Part shown: one piece after another, positions 57,172 to 64,000 of the stretch | How the letters are laid out: the number at the start of each line of letters is the position of its first letter | Numbering within the stretch: position 1 is the stretch's first letter | Assembly (NCBI RefSeq): GCF_000013005.1 | Contig: NC_007722.1 | Location: 253,501-317,500 of the forward strand | Reading direction: 5' to 3' | Length of the DNA: 64,000 bases | Source of the DNA: Erythrobacter litoralis HTCC2594 | GTDB taxonomy: Bacteria; Pseudomonadota; Alphaproteobacteria; Sphingomonadales; Sphingomonadaceae | Notes under the pieces: generated by a model | Seen by the model: only the letters and a program-made list of their open reading frames with translations | Databases searched by the model: none | What the model was told of the DNA's origin: nothing | Made by a program: the position numbers and the translations under genes

Positions 57172-58256
57172 CTTCGTCGAGCGTTGGGCCGAGTTTCGGG
57201 ATTGTTTATACGGTCAAGAACGAGGCCCGGCTGCTACCCGATGCGCTGAAGTGGCATCGGACGCTTGGTGCGCAACGGTTCTACGTCTTCCTCGACGGCA
57301 CCACCGATTCCATGCGCGACTGGCTGGACAAGCAGCGCGACGTGATGGTGCGCGAGAGCGTGCCGCCCGATGAAGTCCGCGATGCTCCCGGCTTCTCGAA
57401 GAAGCTGGCCAAGGGCTGGGGCAGCTTCATCGATGCCCGCAAGAACCTTAACGCGTGGGTCGCGGCGCGGCTGGCGCTGAAGGACGGCATCGCATGGCTG
57501 GCGATGATCGATCCCGACGAGTTGTTGCTGCCCGATCCGTCCGGCGGCGTCGATCCCATCGCGATGCAGAGCTTGCTCGCCGGGCAGGAGCCGGATGTCG
57601 CGCAGGTCCTGCTGCCCAATTGCGATGTCCTGCCCGATGGCGCAGCGCGGGCGTATCCTTTCGCGCATCGGCACTTCCAGGCGCGCTTTCCTGCGCTGGA
57701 GGCGGCGTGGCGCACGTCGCGAAAAGCGTTGTCGGTGGTCTCGAACCCGCTCAAGGTGGCGCGCTACGACCAGTGGTACTGGGACAAGGCGCTGGGCAGA
57801 GATCTGCCGCGGCGGCTGTTCCATCCGGAGACGGGCGAGGCGATCCCGGCGGGCTATTTTCTTTCTTACTCCAGCCACAAGTCTATCCTGCGCACGCGGC
57901 TGGCGCGGGGTTGGCTGCCGACGATCCATCACTGGAAGAAGGGCGATGGCGAAGGCGAGACCGTGAAGGCGAAACGCGCCAAGATGCTGCATTTCGACTT
58001 CACCGATGCCGAGAGCTACCTGCACAAGTTCGGCCAGCGGCGCGGCAATCGCGAGGAGCGTCCGGTCCATTTCGCCGCCCGGCGCGCGATCGGCGATATC
58101 GCGCTCGATTGCAATGAGGCGGATGCGCGGCGCTTCTTCGATGAATGCCTGACCGTCAGCGATCCGGCGCGGATAGCGCATCTCGTCAAGCGCGGTGTCG
58201 CGCTCGACCTGCCGCAGGTGGAGCGCTTCTTCGTGGGCGAAGGGGGCGCGGCGTGA
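57159..58256 (+). CDS. glycosyltransferase family 2-like (Glyco_tranf_2_4)
   Basis: 365 residues from ATG 57159 (GGAG 5 nt upstream), overlapping the gatA end by 13 nt. Pattern [35 protein letters not shown], then [11 protein letters not shown] (DxD-like metal site), typical of PF13704 transferases found in capsule, lipopolysaccharide and adhesin loci. Cytosolic; the target sugar and acceptor are unknown. It sits inside the gat operon and is coupled to the FkbM gene by GTGA. Confidence 0.82.
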   Translation: MVGVTSSSVGPSFGIVYTVKNEARLLPDALKWHRTLGAQRFYVFLDGTTDSMRDWLDKQRDVMVRESVPPDEVRDAPGFSKKLAKGWGSFIDARKNLNAWVAARLALKDGIAWLAMIDPDELLLPDPSGGVDPIAMQSLLAGQEPDVAQVLLPNCDVLPDGAARAYPFAHRHFQARFPALEAAWRTSRKALSVVSNPLKVARYDQWYWDKALGRDLPRRLFHPETGEAIPAGYFLSYSSHKSILRTRLARGWLPTIHHWKKGDGEGETVKAKRAKMLHFDFTDAESYLHKFGQRRGNREERPVHFAARRAIGDIALDCNEADARRFFDECLTVSDPARIAHLVKRGVALDLPQVERFFVGEGGAA

Positions 58257-59083
58257 AGCTGTTCCGGCCCTATCTGTGGGGCGGCCGCATCATCAAGCTG
58301 GCGCGGCGGCTGGGCATGGACGTGATGCCGACGCTGACCCGCGACCACCGCATCGCCGGCGCGCGGCTGGCGTGGCGGGAGGAAGAACCCGGCCTGCTGC
58401 GGGGTGCGGTGGTCGAGGGTGCGCATGACGGGGTGCCGATCAGGCTCTTCGTCGCCAACGATCTCGACGTGATCCAGCAGGTCCACCGCAAGGGCGAATT
58501 CTATGAGCCGGAAGAACTGGCGATCATCAAGAGCGCCTGGGACCAACGTCTTGGGGGCGGCACCTTCCTCGATGTCGGAGCGAACGTAGGCAACCATGCG
58601 CTGTTCGCTGCGCTGGTGCTGGGCGCGGACAGAGTGATCGCTTCCGAACCGCAGGAAGTAGCGGCGCGAATCTTCGAAACCAACGCTGCGCTCAATCACG
58701 TTGCAAATCGGATCGAGCTGCACCGTGTCGGCTTATCGGACAGCGCGGGGCAGGCCAGATTGCAGAGCACCAGCAACAATCTCGGCGCAGCCCGTCTTGA
58801 GCAAGGCGAGGGCGGCATCGACCTCGTCACCGGCGATGCATTGGTCGGCGAGCAAGCCATCGGCTTCATCAAGATCGACACCGAAGGCTTCGAACTCCCG
58901 GTCCTGCGCGGCCTCACCGCCACCATCGCCCGCGATCACCCGCCGCTGTTCGTCGAAGTCGAGACCGAAAACCTCGCCGCATTCGAGCAATTCTGCGCCG
59001 AGCACGGCTACGCCGTCACCGAACGGTTCCAGCGCTACGAAACCAGCGTGAACTGTCTCGCCATCCACCAAGAGAATAGCTAA
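58253..59083 (+). CDS. FkbM family methyltransferase
   Basis: 276 residues from GTG 58253. SAM-binding Rossmann fold: [21 protein letters not shown] (motif I), [20 protein letters not shown], then [16 protein letters not shown], a FkbM hallmark. Methylates O-atoms of sugars or small molecules in related systems. N-terminal 75 residues are basic and unassigned. Coupled to the preceding glycosyltransferase; gatB starts 10 nt later. Confidence 0.88.
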   Translation: MKLFRPYLWGGRIIKLARRLGMDVMPTLTRDHRIAGARLAWREEEPGLLRGAVVEGAHDGVPIRLFVANDLDVIQQVHRKGEFYEPEELAIIKSAWDQRLGGGTFLDVGANVGNHALFAALVLGADRVIASEPQEVAARIFETNAALNHVANRIELHRVGLSDSAGQARLQSTSNNLGAARLEQGEGGIDLVTGDALVGEQAIGFIKIDTEGFELPVLRGLTATIARDHPPLFVEVETENLAAFEQFCAEHGYAVTERFQRYETSVNCLAIHQENS

Positions 59084-59093
59084 GGGCCATCCC

Positions 59094-60590
59094 ATGAGCA
59101 CTTACCGCATCCAGGGCGCAACCGGCGAATGGGAGGTCGTGATCGGCCTCGAAGTCCACGCGCAGGTCACTTCCAATGCTAAGCTGTTTTCGGGCGCGTC
59201 GACCGAGTTCGGGGCCGAGCCTAACGCGCAGGTCAGCCTCGTCGATGCCGCGATGCCGGGCATGCTGCCAGTGCCCAACCGCGAGTGCATCCGCCAGGCG
59301 GTGCGCACCGGCATGGCGATCGAGGCGCAGATCAACACATGGTCCCGGTTCGACCGCAAGAACTACTTCTATGCCGACCTGCCGCAGGGCTACCAGATCA
59401 GCCAGCTTTACCACCCGCTGGTGGGCGAGGGGCAGCTGCTGATCGAAGCCGACGAGAAGGCGGGCATTTCGGAAGACAAGGTCATCGGAATCGAGCGCAT
59501 CCATGTCGAGCAGGATGCCGGCAAGCTGATGCACGACCAGCACCCGACCATGTCCTATGTCGACCTCAACCGCTGCGGCGTGGCGCTGATGGAAATCGTC
59601 AGCCGCCCGGACATGCGCTCGCCCGCCGAGGCGGGGGCCTATGTGCGCAAGCTGCGCGCGATCCTGCGCTATGTCGGCTCGTGCGACGGCAATATGGAAG
59701 AAGGCTCGATGCGCGCAGACGTGAATGTTTCGGTGCGCCGCCCGGGCGAAGAATTCGGTACGCGGACCGAGACCAAGAACGTCAACTCGGTGCGTTTCGT
59801 CATGCAAGTGATCGAATACGAAGCCAACCGGCAGGTCGACCTGATTGAGAGCGGGGGCGCGGTCGAACAGGAAACCCGCCTGTTCGATCCGGGCACCGGC
59901 ACCACGCGGACCATGCGCAGCAAGGAAGACGCGCACGATTATCGCTACTTCCCCGATCCCGACCTGCTGCCGCTGGAGCTGGAGGACAGTTTCCTCGACG
60001 AATGCCGAGCGAGCCTGCCCGAACTGCCCGATGCCAAGCGCCAGCGTTATGAAAACGAGCTAGGCCTGACGCCCTACAATGCGCGCGAACTGACCGCGGA
60101 GGTCGAGACTTTCGCCCGCTTCGAAACGCTGCTCGCCGCCACCGCCAAGGCCATCGGCGAGGACGAGAAAAAGGTCGCCACGCAAGTCGCCAACTGGGCC
60201 CTGTCGGTCGCGCCGGGCGTGATTAAGTCGCTGGGTGACGAAGCGCATGTCGAAAACGCCACCGCCGAGCGCCAAGCCGCCATACTCAAGATGCAGGACG
60301 CGGGCGAGATTTCGGGCGGCCAGGCCAAGGAAATCTTCGAGATCGTCCTCAAGGAAGGCGGCGACCCCGCCACCATCGCCGACGAGAAGGGCCTCAAGCA
60401 GGTCAGCGACACCGGCGCCATCGAAGCCGCGATCGACGAGATCCTTGCCAACAACGAAGACAAGGTCGAGCAATACAAGTGCGGCAAGGACAAGCTGTTC
60501 GGCTTCTTCGTCGGCCAGACGATGAAAGCGATGCAGGGCAAAGCCAATCCGGCGGTGGTGAACCAGATCCTCAAGGACAAGCTCGGCTGA
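59094..60590 (+). CDS. gatB: Glu/Asp-tRNA amidotransferase subunit B
   Basis: 498 residues. Kinase/transamidase subunit. [19 protein letters not shown] at the N-terminus, metal-site region [24 protein letters not shown], then the helical and YqeY-like tail ([17 protein letters not shown]) that grips the tRNA. Normal length. Separated from gatA by the two polysaccharide-type genes. Confidence 0.96.
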   Translation: MSTYRIQGATGEWEVVIGLEVHAQVTSNAKLFSGASTEFGAEPNAQVSLVDAAMPGMLPVPNRECIRQAVRTGMAIEAQINTWSRFDRKNYFYADLPQGYQISQLYHPLVGEGQLLIEADEKAGISEDKVIGIERIHVEQDAGKLMHDQHPTMSYVDLNRCGVALMEIVSRPDMRSPAEAGAYVRKLRAILRYVGSCDGNMEEGSMRADVNVSVRRPGEEFGTRTETKNVNSVRFVMQVIEYEANRQVDLIESGGAVEQETRLFDPGTGTTRTMRSKEDAHDYRYFPDPDLLPLELEDSFLDECRASLPELPDAKRQRYENELGLTPYNARELTAEVETFARFETLLAATAKAIGEDEKKVATQVANWALSVAPGVIKSLGDEAHVENATAERQAAILKMQDAGEISGGQAKEIFEIVLKEGGDPATIADEKGLKQVSDTGAIEAAIDEILANNEDKVEQYKCGKDKLFGFFVGQTMKAMQGKANPAVVNQILKDKLG

Positions 60591-60596
60591 TCAGCC

Positions 60597-61055
60597 GTGA
60601 CTGCAATCGTCCTCGTCCACCCGGAAATTCCCGGTAACACCGGCGCGGTGGGGCGGACCTGCGTCGCGCTCGACATGGAGCTGGTGCTGATCCACCCGCT
60701 CGGCTTTGCCATCGACGACAAGCGGGTGAAGCGTTCTGGGCTCGATTACTGGCCCCATATCCGGCTCGTCGAATGTGCCAGCTGGGACGCGTTTCTCGCC
60801 GAACGCGCGCCGCGCGCGGACCAGCTGTTCCTGTTCGAGGAATATGCGCCGCGCAGCTTTTACGAGCCGGACTATCCCAAGGATGCCTATCTCGTCTTCG
60901 GGCGCGAGACCAAAGGGTTGCCACAGGGCATAGTCGCGGCCCATCGCGCGCAGATGGTCAGCCTGCCAATGCGTTCGGACAAGGTCCGCTCGCTTAACCT
61001 CGCCAACACGGTTGCGGCGGCGGCGTATCAGGCGATGCGGGGGCAGCTCAGCTGA
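60597..61055 (+). CDS. trmL: tRNA (cytidine/uridine-34-2'-O)-methyltransferase
   Basis: 152 residues from GTG 60597. SPOUT-fold methylase acting on wobble ribose of tRNA-Leu isoacceptors. Motifs: NTGAVGRTCVA, LVFGRETKGLPQ and SLNLANTVAAAAYQAMR (knot). 7 nt after gatB, so co-transcribed. Confidence 0.92.
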   Translation: MTAIVLVHPEIPGNTGAVGRTCVALDMELVLIHPLGFAIDDKRVKRSGLDYWPHIRLVECASWDAFLAERAPRADQLFLFEEYAPRSFYEPDYPKDAYLVFGRETKGLPQGIVAAHRAQMVSLPMRSDKVRSLNLANTVAAAAYQAMRGQLS

Positions 61056-61090
61056 TTGCCAATTCAGGCGGGAGTGGTAACCTGTGCGGC

Positions 61091-61327
61091 ATGAGATGGG
61101 CATTCATGATTTTCATCGGGTTGTATGCGCTGGCGCTCTTCCTGCTGGCGGTCGGCACATTCGGCTGGTTCGGGCAGGAGCAGGACCCGCTGTCGGGCGT
61201 GTTTCTCGTGCCGCTCGGACTGCCGTGGAACTGGCTGGGCGACAAAGCGGGGCTTGCGGGCCCCGCGCTCGCCATACTGGCACCTGTCATCAATGCCGGC
61301 ATTCTTTACTGGCTGTGGAGACGTTGA
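61091..61327 (+). CDS. small two-helix membrane protein
   Basis: 78 residues: helix 5-27 (FMIFIGLYALALFLLAVGTF), polar loop with GLPWNWLGDKAG, helix 58-75, ending WLWRR. Inner membrane, positive-inside end. Function unknown. It follows trmL by 35 nt and converges on the lipoprotein gene. Confidence 0.65.
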   Translation: MRWAFMIFIGLYALALFLLAVGTFGWFGQEQDPLSGVFLVPLGLPWNWLGDKAGLAGPALAILAPVINAGILYWLWRR

Positions 61328-61333
61328 GAGCGC

Positions 61334-62032
61334 TTAACCGCCGGTGATCAGCGCATCGACGATAACATAGGTTTCCGGACCGTAGCTGATCGTTACCTTG
61401 TCTCCATCGCGGCTGGTTTCGAAGTCCCATCCGGCGGAGCCGTCCGATTGTGCACTGTCCGCACCAAAGGGCTCGGTCCCGCGGAAGAAGATCGCCCGTT
61501 TGCGACCGTCTGGCTTGGTCACTTCGACAAGATGCTCACCCGGGCGTTCGCTCCAGTTGCGCTTCACGCCTGCAGCGCAGCTGCGCGTCGGCGCGGCGTT
61601 GGCAAACCCGCATTGGATGGAAGCAGTGGCGTTGTAATCGGTACCCGCGACCAAGGCGTCATCTGTGGTGCCCGTCACAGGACCGGTTTCGCCCATTCCG
61701 GCATTCGCATCACCGGTCGAGATACTGACCAGGCGAACGCCCTCGATAGTGGCAACGATCTCTCCGCTCAGCGCTTTCGCCGCCGCCTCGGTCGGGCAAC
61801 CGATCAGGATTGCACTGTCGTCGAGATAGTTGGAAGTGGCCGCGCTTTCGCCCAGACGACGGCACAAATCGCCTGAAGCGGGATATCCGTCGCCGAAAGG
61901 CGCAAGGGATCCGGGAATTGCGGCAACAGTATCGTTTGGAGCGTCCGGCGCGGAAGTGTTCGCAACATCTGAGGGCTCGCCACAAGCGGCGAGTGCGAGG
62001 GCAAGAGCCCCCGCAATCACTGTGTTACGCAT
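61334..62032 (-). CDS. hypothetical lipoprotein
   Basis: 232 residues from ATG 62032. Signal peptide with lipobox LALAAC (Cys17). A longer frame to 62059 adds nine unlikely residues. The body contains Cys pairs (DLCRRLGES, LIGCPTEAAAK, CGFANAAPTRSCAAG) that may form disulfides. No known domain. It follows the glycine-zipper gene by 11 nt, so the two are probably one transcript. Confidence 0.7.
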   Translation of the reverse strand: MRNTVIAGALALALAACGEPSDVANTSAPDAPNDTVAAIPGSLAPFGDGYPASGDLCRRLGESAATSNYLDDSAILIGCPTEAAAKALSGEIVATIEGVRLVSISTGDANAGMGETGPVTGTTDDALVAGTDYNATASIQCGFANAAPTRSCAAGVKRNWSERPGEHLVEVTKPDGRKRAIFFRGTEPFGADSAQSDGSAGWDFETSRDGDKVTISYGPETYVIVDALITGG

Positions 62033-62043
62033 GCTCGCTCTCC

Positions 62044-62838
62044 TTACCGCCCGCGGCAATTGGGATGCTGGCCGATATCCCGAATGTCGTAGAAGCGTCC
62101 GTCAGCGATGGTCACTTGCAGGCACTGCTGCGACTGGCCGCGCCACTGGATCGAATAGCGGGTGTTGCCACTGGTGAAATTGTCGACCTGCCGGAAGCCC
62201 CTCTGTTCGAGAGCATCCATGCCGCTGCTTGCTCGTGCGCCGCTCAGGTCGTTGAACTGCGCTGTCGGACTATAGCCGCCGCGCCGCTTGTGATGGCGCA
62301 AATTCGCTTCTCGCTCTTCGACCCCGGCTTCGTAGCCGTTTGCATAGGAATCGGAGCGATCGTAATTGTGATAGGAAGCGTTGTGCAGCCCGTCCTGGTA
62401 TCCGCGGTCGTATTGCTGCTCGGTCGCGTAATCGTCGTGATGTTTGCCATCGTCATGGTGGTGGGACTTGTGGCCGAGCAAAGCACCTAGGATGGCCGCG
62501 CCAGCCACTACACCGACCGCCGCAGCGGCATTGCTACCCTCGTGATGACCGCAATCCTGATCGGTCGCATCCTGAATCGTTTCGACTCTGCCGTTATAGA
62601 CTTCGACCTGGACGCAATCGTCGTCGCTCTCGTTCCACCAATAGCTGTAAACATACCCCATGGTATTTTTGTGAGTGGAAATGTGCGCGAAGCCACGATC
62701 GCGCAGTGCGCTTTCAGCATCGCGCCCGAACATTCCGTTGATATCGACCAGTTGGCTCGCCTTTTCGGCTAGGACCGGCGTGGCGACCACGGCTGACATG
62801 GCGGCTCCAGCTACGGCATATTTTGCAATCCGCTTCAT
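62044..62838 (-). CDS. His-rich glycine-zipper envelope protein
   Basis: 264 residues from ATG 62838 (GGGGAAGAG upstream). Signal peptide to about 24. First domain 25-85: PepSY/SH3-like repeat (FGRDAESALRDRGFAHISTH...). A 2TM glycine zipper follows (AAAAVGVVAGAAILGALLGHK), then a His/Asp-rich tract (HKSHHHDDGKHHDD) and Tyr-rich repeats. A second copy of the first domain type ends the protein (MDALEQRGFRQVDNFTSG). The two similar end domains flanking a zipper are unusual. The His tract may bind metal. Envelope role is inferred. Confidence 0.68.
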   Translation of the reverse strand: MKRIAKYAVAGAAMSAVVATPVLAEKASQLVDINGMFGRDAESALRDRGFAHISTHKNTMGYVYSYWWNESDDDCVQVEVYNGRVETIQDATDQDCGHHEGSNAAAAVGVVAGAAILGALLGHKSHHHDDGKHHDDYATEQQYDRGYQDGLHNASYHNYDRSDSYANGYEAGVEEREANLRHHKRRGGYSPTAQFNDLSGARASSGMDALEQRGFRQVDNFTSGNTRYSIQWRGQSQQCLQVTIADGRFYDIRDIGQHPNCRGR

Positions 62839-63087
62839 CTTTCTCTTCCCCTGATGAAATTCGCTGTGGCGACCACGCAGGCTTTTTGGCCCTTCGATTC
62901 GCCATGCTACCAACAACTGGGATCGGGTCAAATCGGCATGGTTTACATACAATTAAAAGCGCAGCCGGGCGCGCGGTCAATCAGTGTTGCCGCGGCCACC
63001 ATAGCGTAGCCGCGGGCCATGCGACGTCGCCATGCCAGGTGGCGTGACAGACTAGGAAGGAGAGGCCCATGAACCTCGCACAAGAAA
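62839..63087. other. gap between divergent-spaced minus genes
   Basis: 249 nt with no credible gene. It should contain the promoter of the glycine-zipper gene; A/T-rich sequence at 62938-62960 is the only candidate seen. Confidence 0.4.
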
Positions 63088-63113
63088 GGGCCGCCGGATC
63101 GCTCCGGCGGCCC
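63088..63113 (-). terminator. terminator of the small beta-rich protein gene
   Basis: GGGCCGCCGGA and TCCGGCGGCCC form a perfect 11-bp stem with loop TCGC; on the minus strand TTTCTTG follows. Confidence 0.8.
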
Positions 63114-63140
63114 TCGATTTCTCGCTGATTCTGTGAGTTA

Positions 63141-63446
63141 TCAGCCCTGGCGTTCGCCGGTCAGTGGCATGGCGCCGAAAGCGCCAGCATTGACGTTGCC
63201 GGTCAGCTGGTCGCCTTCGACCGTGGCTTCGCATTCGAGCTTCATCGGCATCGGGACGGTCATGTTCATGTCCCAGGTCAGCTTGTTGCCGTCGATCTTG
63301 CCGTTCTCGACATCCATCGAGCCCATGCCGCCAGCCATGCTGCCGGTGAAGGTGTCGCCATCGTCGCCCGGCACCACGGTGAAGGTGCCGCTCTGGTCGC
63401 CCATCGGGCTCTTGACGACGGTATTGTAGGTTCCTGCTACGGACAT
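63141..63446 (-). CDS. small beta-rich hypothetical protein
   Basis: 101 residues from ATG 63446, with AAAGGAG upstream. Alternating short strands with Gly/Thr and Met (GTYNTVVKSPMGDQSGTFTV, MAGGMGSMDVENGKIDG, MNMTVPMPMKLECEATVEGD) suggest a single beta-barrel/lipocalin-like fold. No signal peptide. I recall similar short proteins in sphingomonads, function unknown. Closed by a strong terminator. Confidence 0.7.
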   Translation of the reverse strand: MSVAGTYNTVVKSPMGDQSGTFTVVPGDDGDTFTGSMAGGMGSMDVENGKIDGNKLTWDMNMTVPMPMKLECEATVEGDQLTGNVNAGAFGAMPLTGERQG

Positions 63447-63504
63447 TGAAATCTCCTTTGGTTGGTGTGGCGCGGCTTTTCGCCACTATTTACATGCGTG
63501 TCAA

Positions 63505-64000
63505 TTATTGCTCCAGCTCGATCTGTTCGATCGGCAGGCCGAGGGTTTCGAGCTGCGGGCGGACCTTTTCGGCATCACCCACCACGACCCAGGTGAAGCG
63601 ATCGAGGTCGAGCGCTTCGCGCGCTGCGGCATCGAGACTTTCGGTCGTCTGGTTAGTGTACCGTTCCGACAGGGTTTCGTAATAATCCATCGGGCGATCA
63701 TAGAGCGCGTTGGTCTGCATCGCGTTCAGCACCGCGCCCGAGGTTTCGAACTGGCCCGGCAGCTCGCGGATCTCGTTGTTGACGATCCGGACCAGCTCGT
63801 CCTCGCTGACGCCCCGGTCGGTCAGGAACTCGCCGATCTCGCGGCGCAGTTCGGCGAGGGAATCTCCCGTCCGGTCGGCCTGCACCGGGGCGGATACGAG
63901 GTAGCCGACCGCCCCTTCTCGCTGCGACACGCCTCCGCGCACGCCGTAAGACCAGCCCTTGGTCTCACGCAAGTTCATGTTGAGCCGGGCGAGGAAGTTG
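63505..64000 (-). CDS. M16 family zinc peptidase, C-terminal part
   Basis: About 165 codons ending at 63505; the 5' part is beyond base 64000. The pattern LNMNLRETKGWSYGVRGGVS is the conserved M16 C-domain motif (R/Y substrate-binding loop: NLRE-KGxxY), followed by LVSAPVQADRTGDSLAELRREI. The zinc HxxEH is expected outside the window. Probably a periplasmic pitrilysin-type peptidase. Confidence 0.85.
   Translation of the reverse strand, partial: NFLARLNMNLRETKGWSYGVRGGVSQREGAVGYLVSAPVQADRTGDSLAELRREIGEFLTDRGVSEDELVRIVNNEIRELPGQFETSGAVLNAMQTNALYDRPMDYYETLSERYTNQTTESLDAAAREALDLDRFTWVVVGDAEKVRPQLETLGLPIEQIELEQ

Overview
The window is 64 kb of high-GC chromosomal DNA from an alphaproteobacterium, most probably order Sphingomonadales and family Erythrobacteraceae. 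The case rests on gene content and gene style: ChpT phosphotransferase, an ATP12 chaperone, a DUF3297 protein, a TSUP/TIGR02186 pair, a Gcw_chp-type (TorF) porin, TonB-dependent receptors and dispersed palindromes of the kinds I associate with sphingomonads. No plasmid, prophage, transposase, rRNA or CRISPR is visible. Species cannot be named from sequence alone.

Layout. 1-3.1 kb: 5' part of der (minus), a secreted CHAP protein, DUF3297 with two tiny genes, and tRNA-Leu(UAG). 3.2-12.2 kb: trigger factor with a lysine/alanine tail, a CPA-type antiporter, a secreted amidase and two related TonB-dependent receptors. 12.3-14.9 kb: clpP, clpX and a DUF1648-like membrane protein. 15-20.8 kb, all minus: mtgA, a zinc-type CDF exporter, an ECF sigma factor, its RskA-like anti-sigma factor and a fasciclin protein, preceded by rluD and rpoH. 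20.9-24.8 kb, plus: M67/JAMM peptidase, chpT, amidase_2, rnpB RNA and a pentapeptide-repeat/LprI protein. 24.9-35.2 kb: a 1126-residue autotransporter serine protease, a TspO-like membrane protein, ugd with a phosphatase, a porin, a SIMPL protein, gloA and nhaA.

35.2-37.8 kb is the most disturbed region. The 5' third of an nfrB-like glycosyltransferase gene is joined to about 1.56 kb of AT-richer DNA with two unfamiliar genes. Beyond it lies only the 3' end of an outer-membrane beta-barrel gene. This looks like an insertion-deletion that removed most of an N4-receptor-type locus.

37.8-46.3 kb: TSUP permease, TIGR02186 protein and a HerA-like ATPase (plus); queE, mtfA and valS (minus). valS carries a G/C-rich palindromic element inside the reading frame with a one-base frame break at its edge. 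46.4-49.9 kb: a complete Mla-type lipid transport operon (mlaE, mlaF, mlaD and an auxiliary lipoprotein). 50-54.1 kb: a cold-shock-like protein, two tiny genes, then a minus-strand chain crcB, rluA-type synthase, HAD phosphatase, small membrane protein and ATP12. 54.3-61.3 kb, plus: rpsU, FKBP isomerase, and gatC-gatA-glycosyltransferase-FkbM-gatB-trmL, where two polysaccharide-type genes sit inside the amidotransferase operon. 61.3-64 kb, minus: two envelope proteins, a small beta-rich protein and the 3' part of an M16 peptidase.

Most neighbours are packed with 4-bp overlaps (ATGA, GTGA, TTGA), so translational coupling is common. Housekeeping (protein quality control, tRNA charging, ribosome modification) dominates. 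The notable features are mobile palindromes: at least five kinds occur, placed inside valS, inside the rnpB P3 region, across the rluD start, between gatC and gatA, and around queE.
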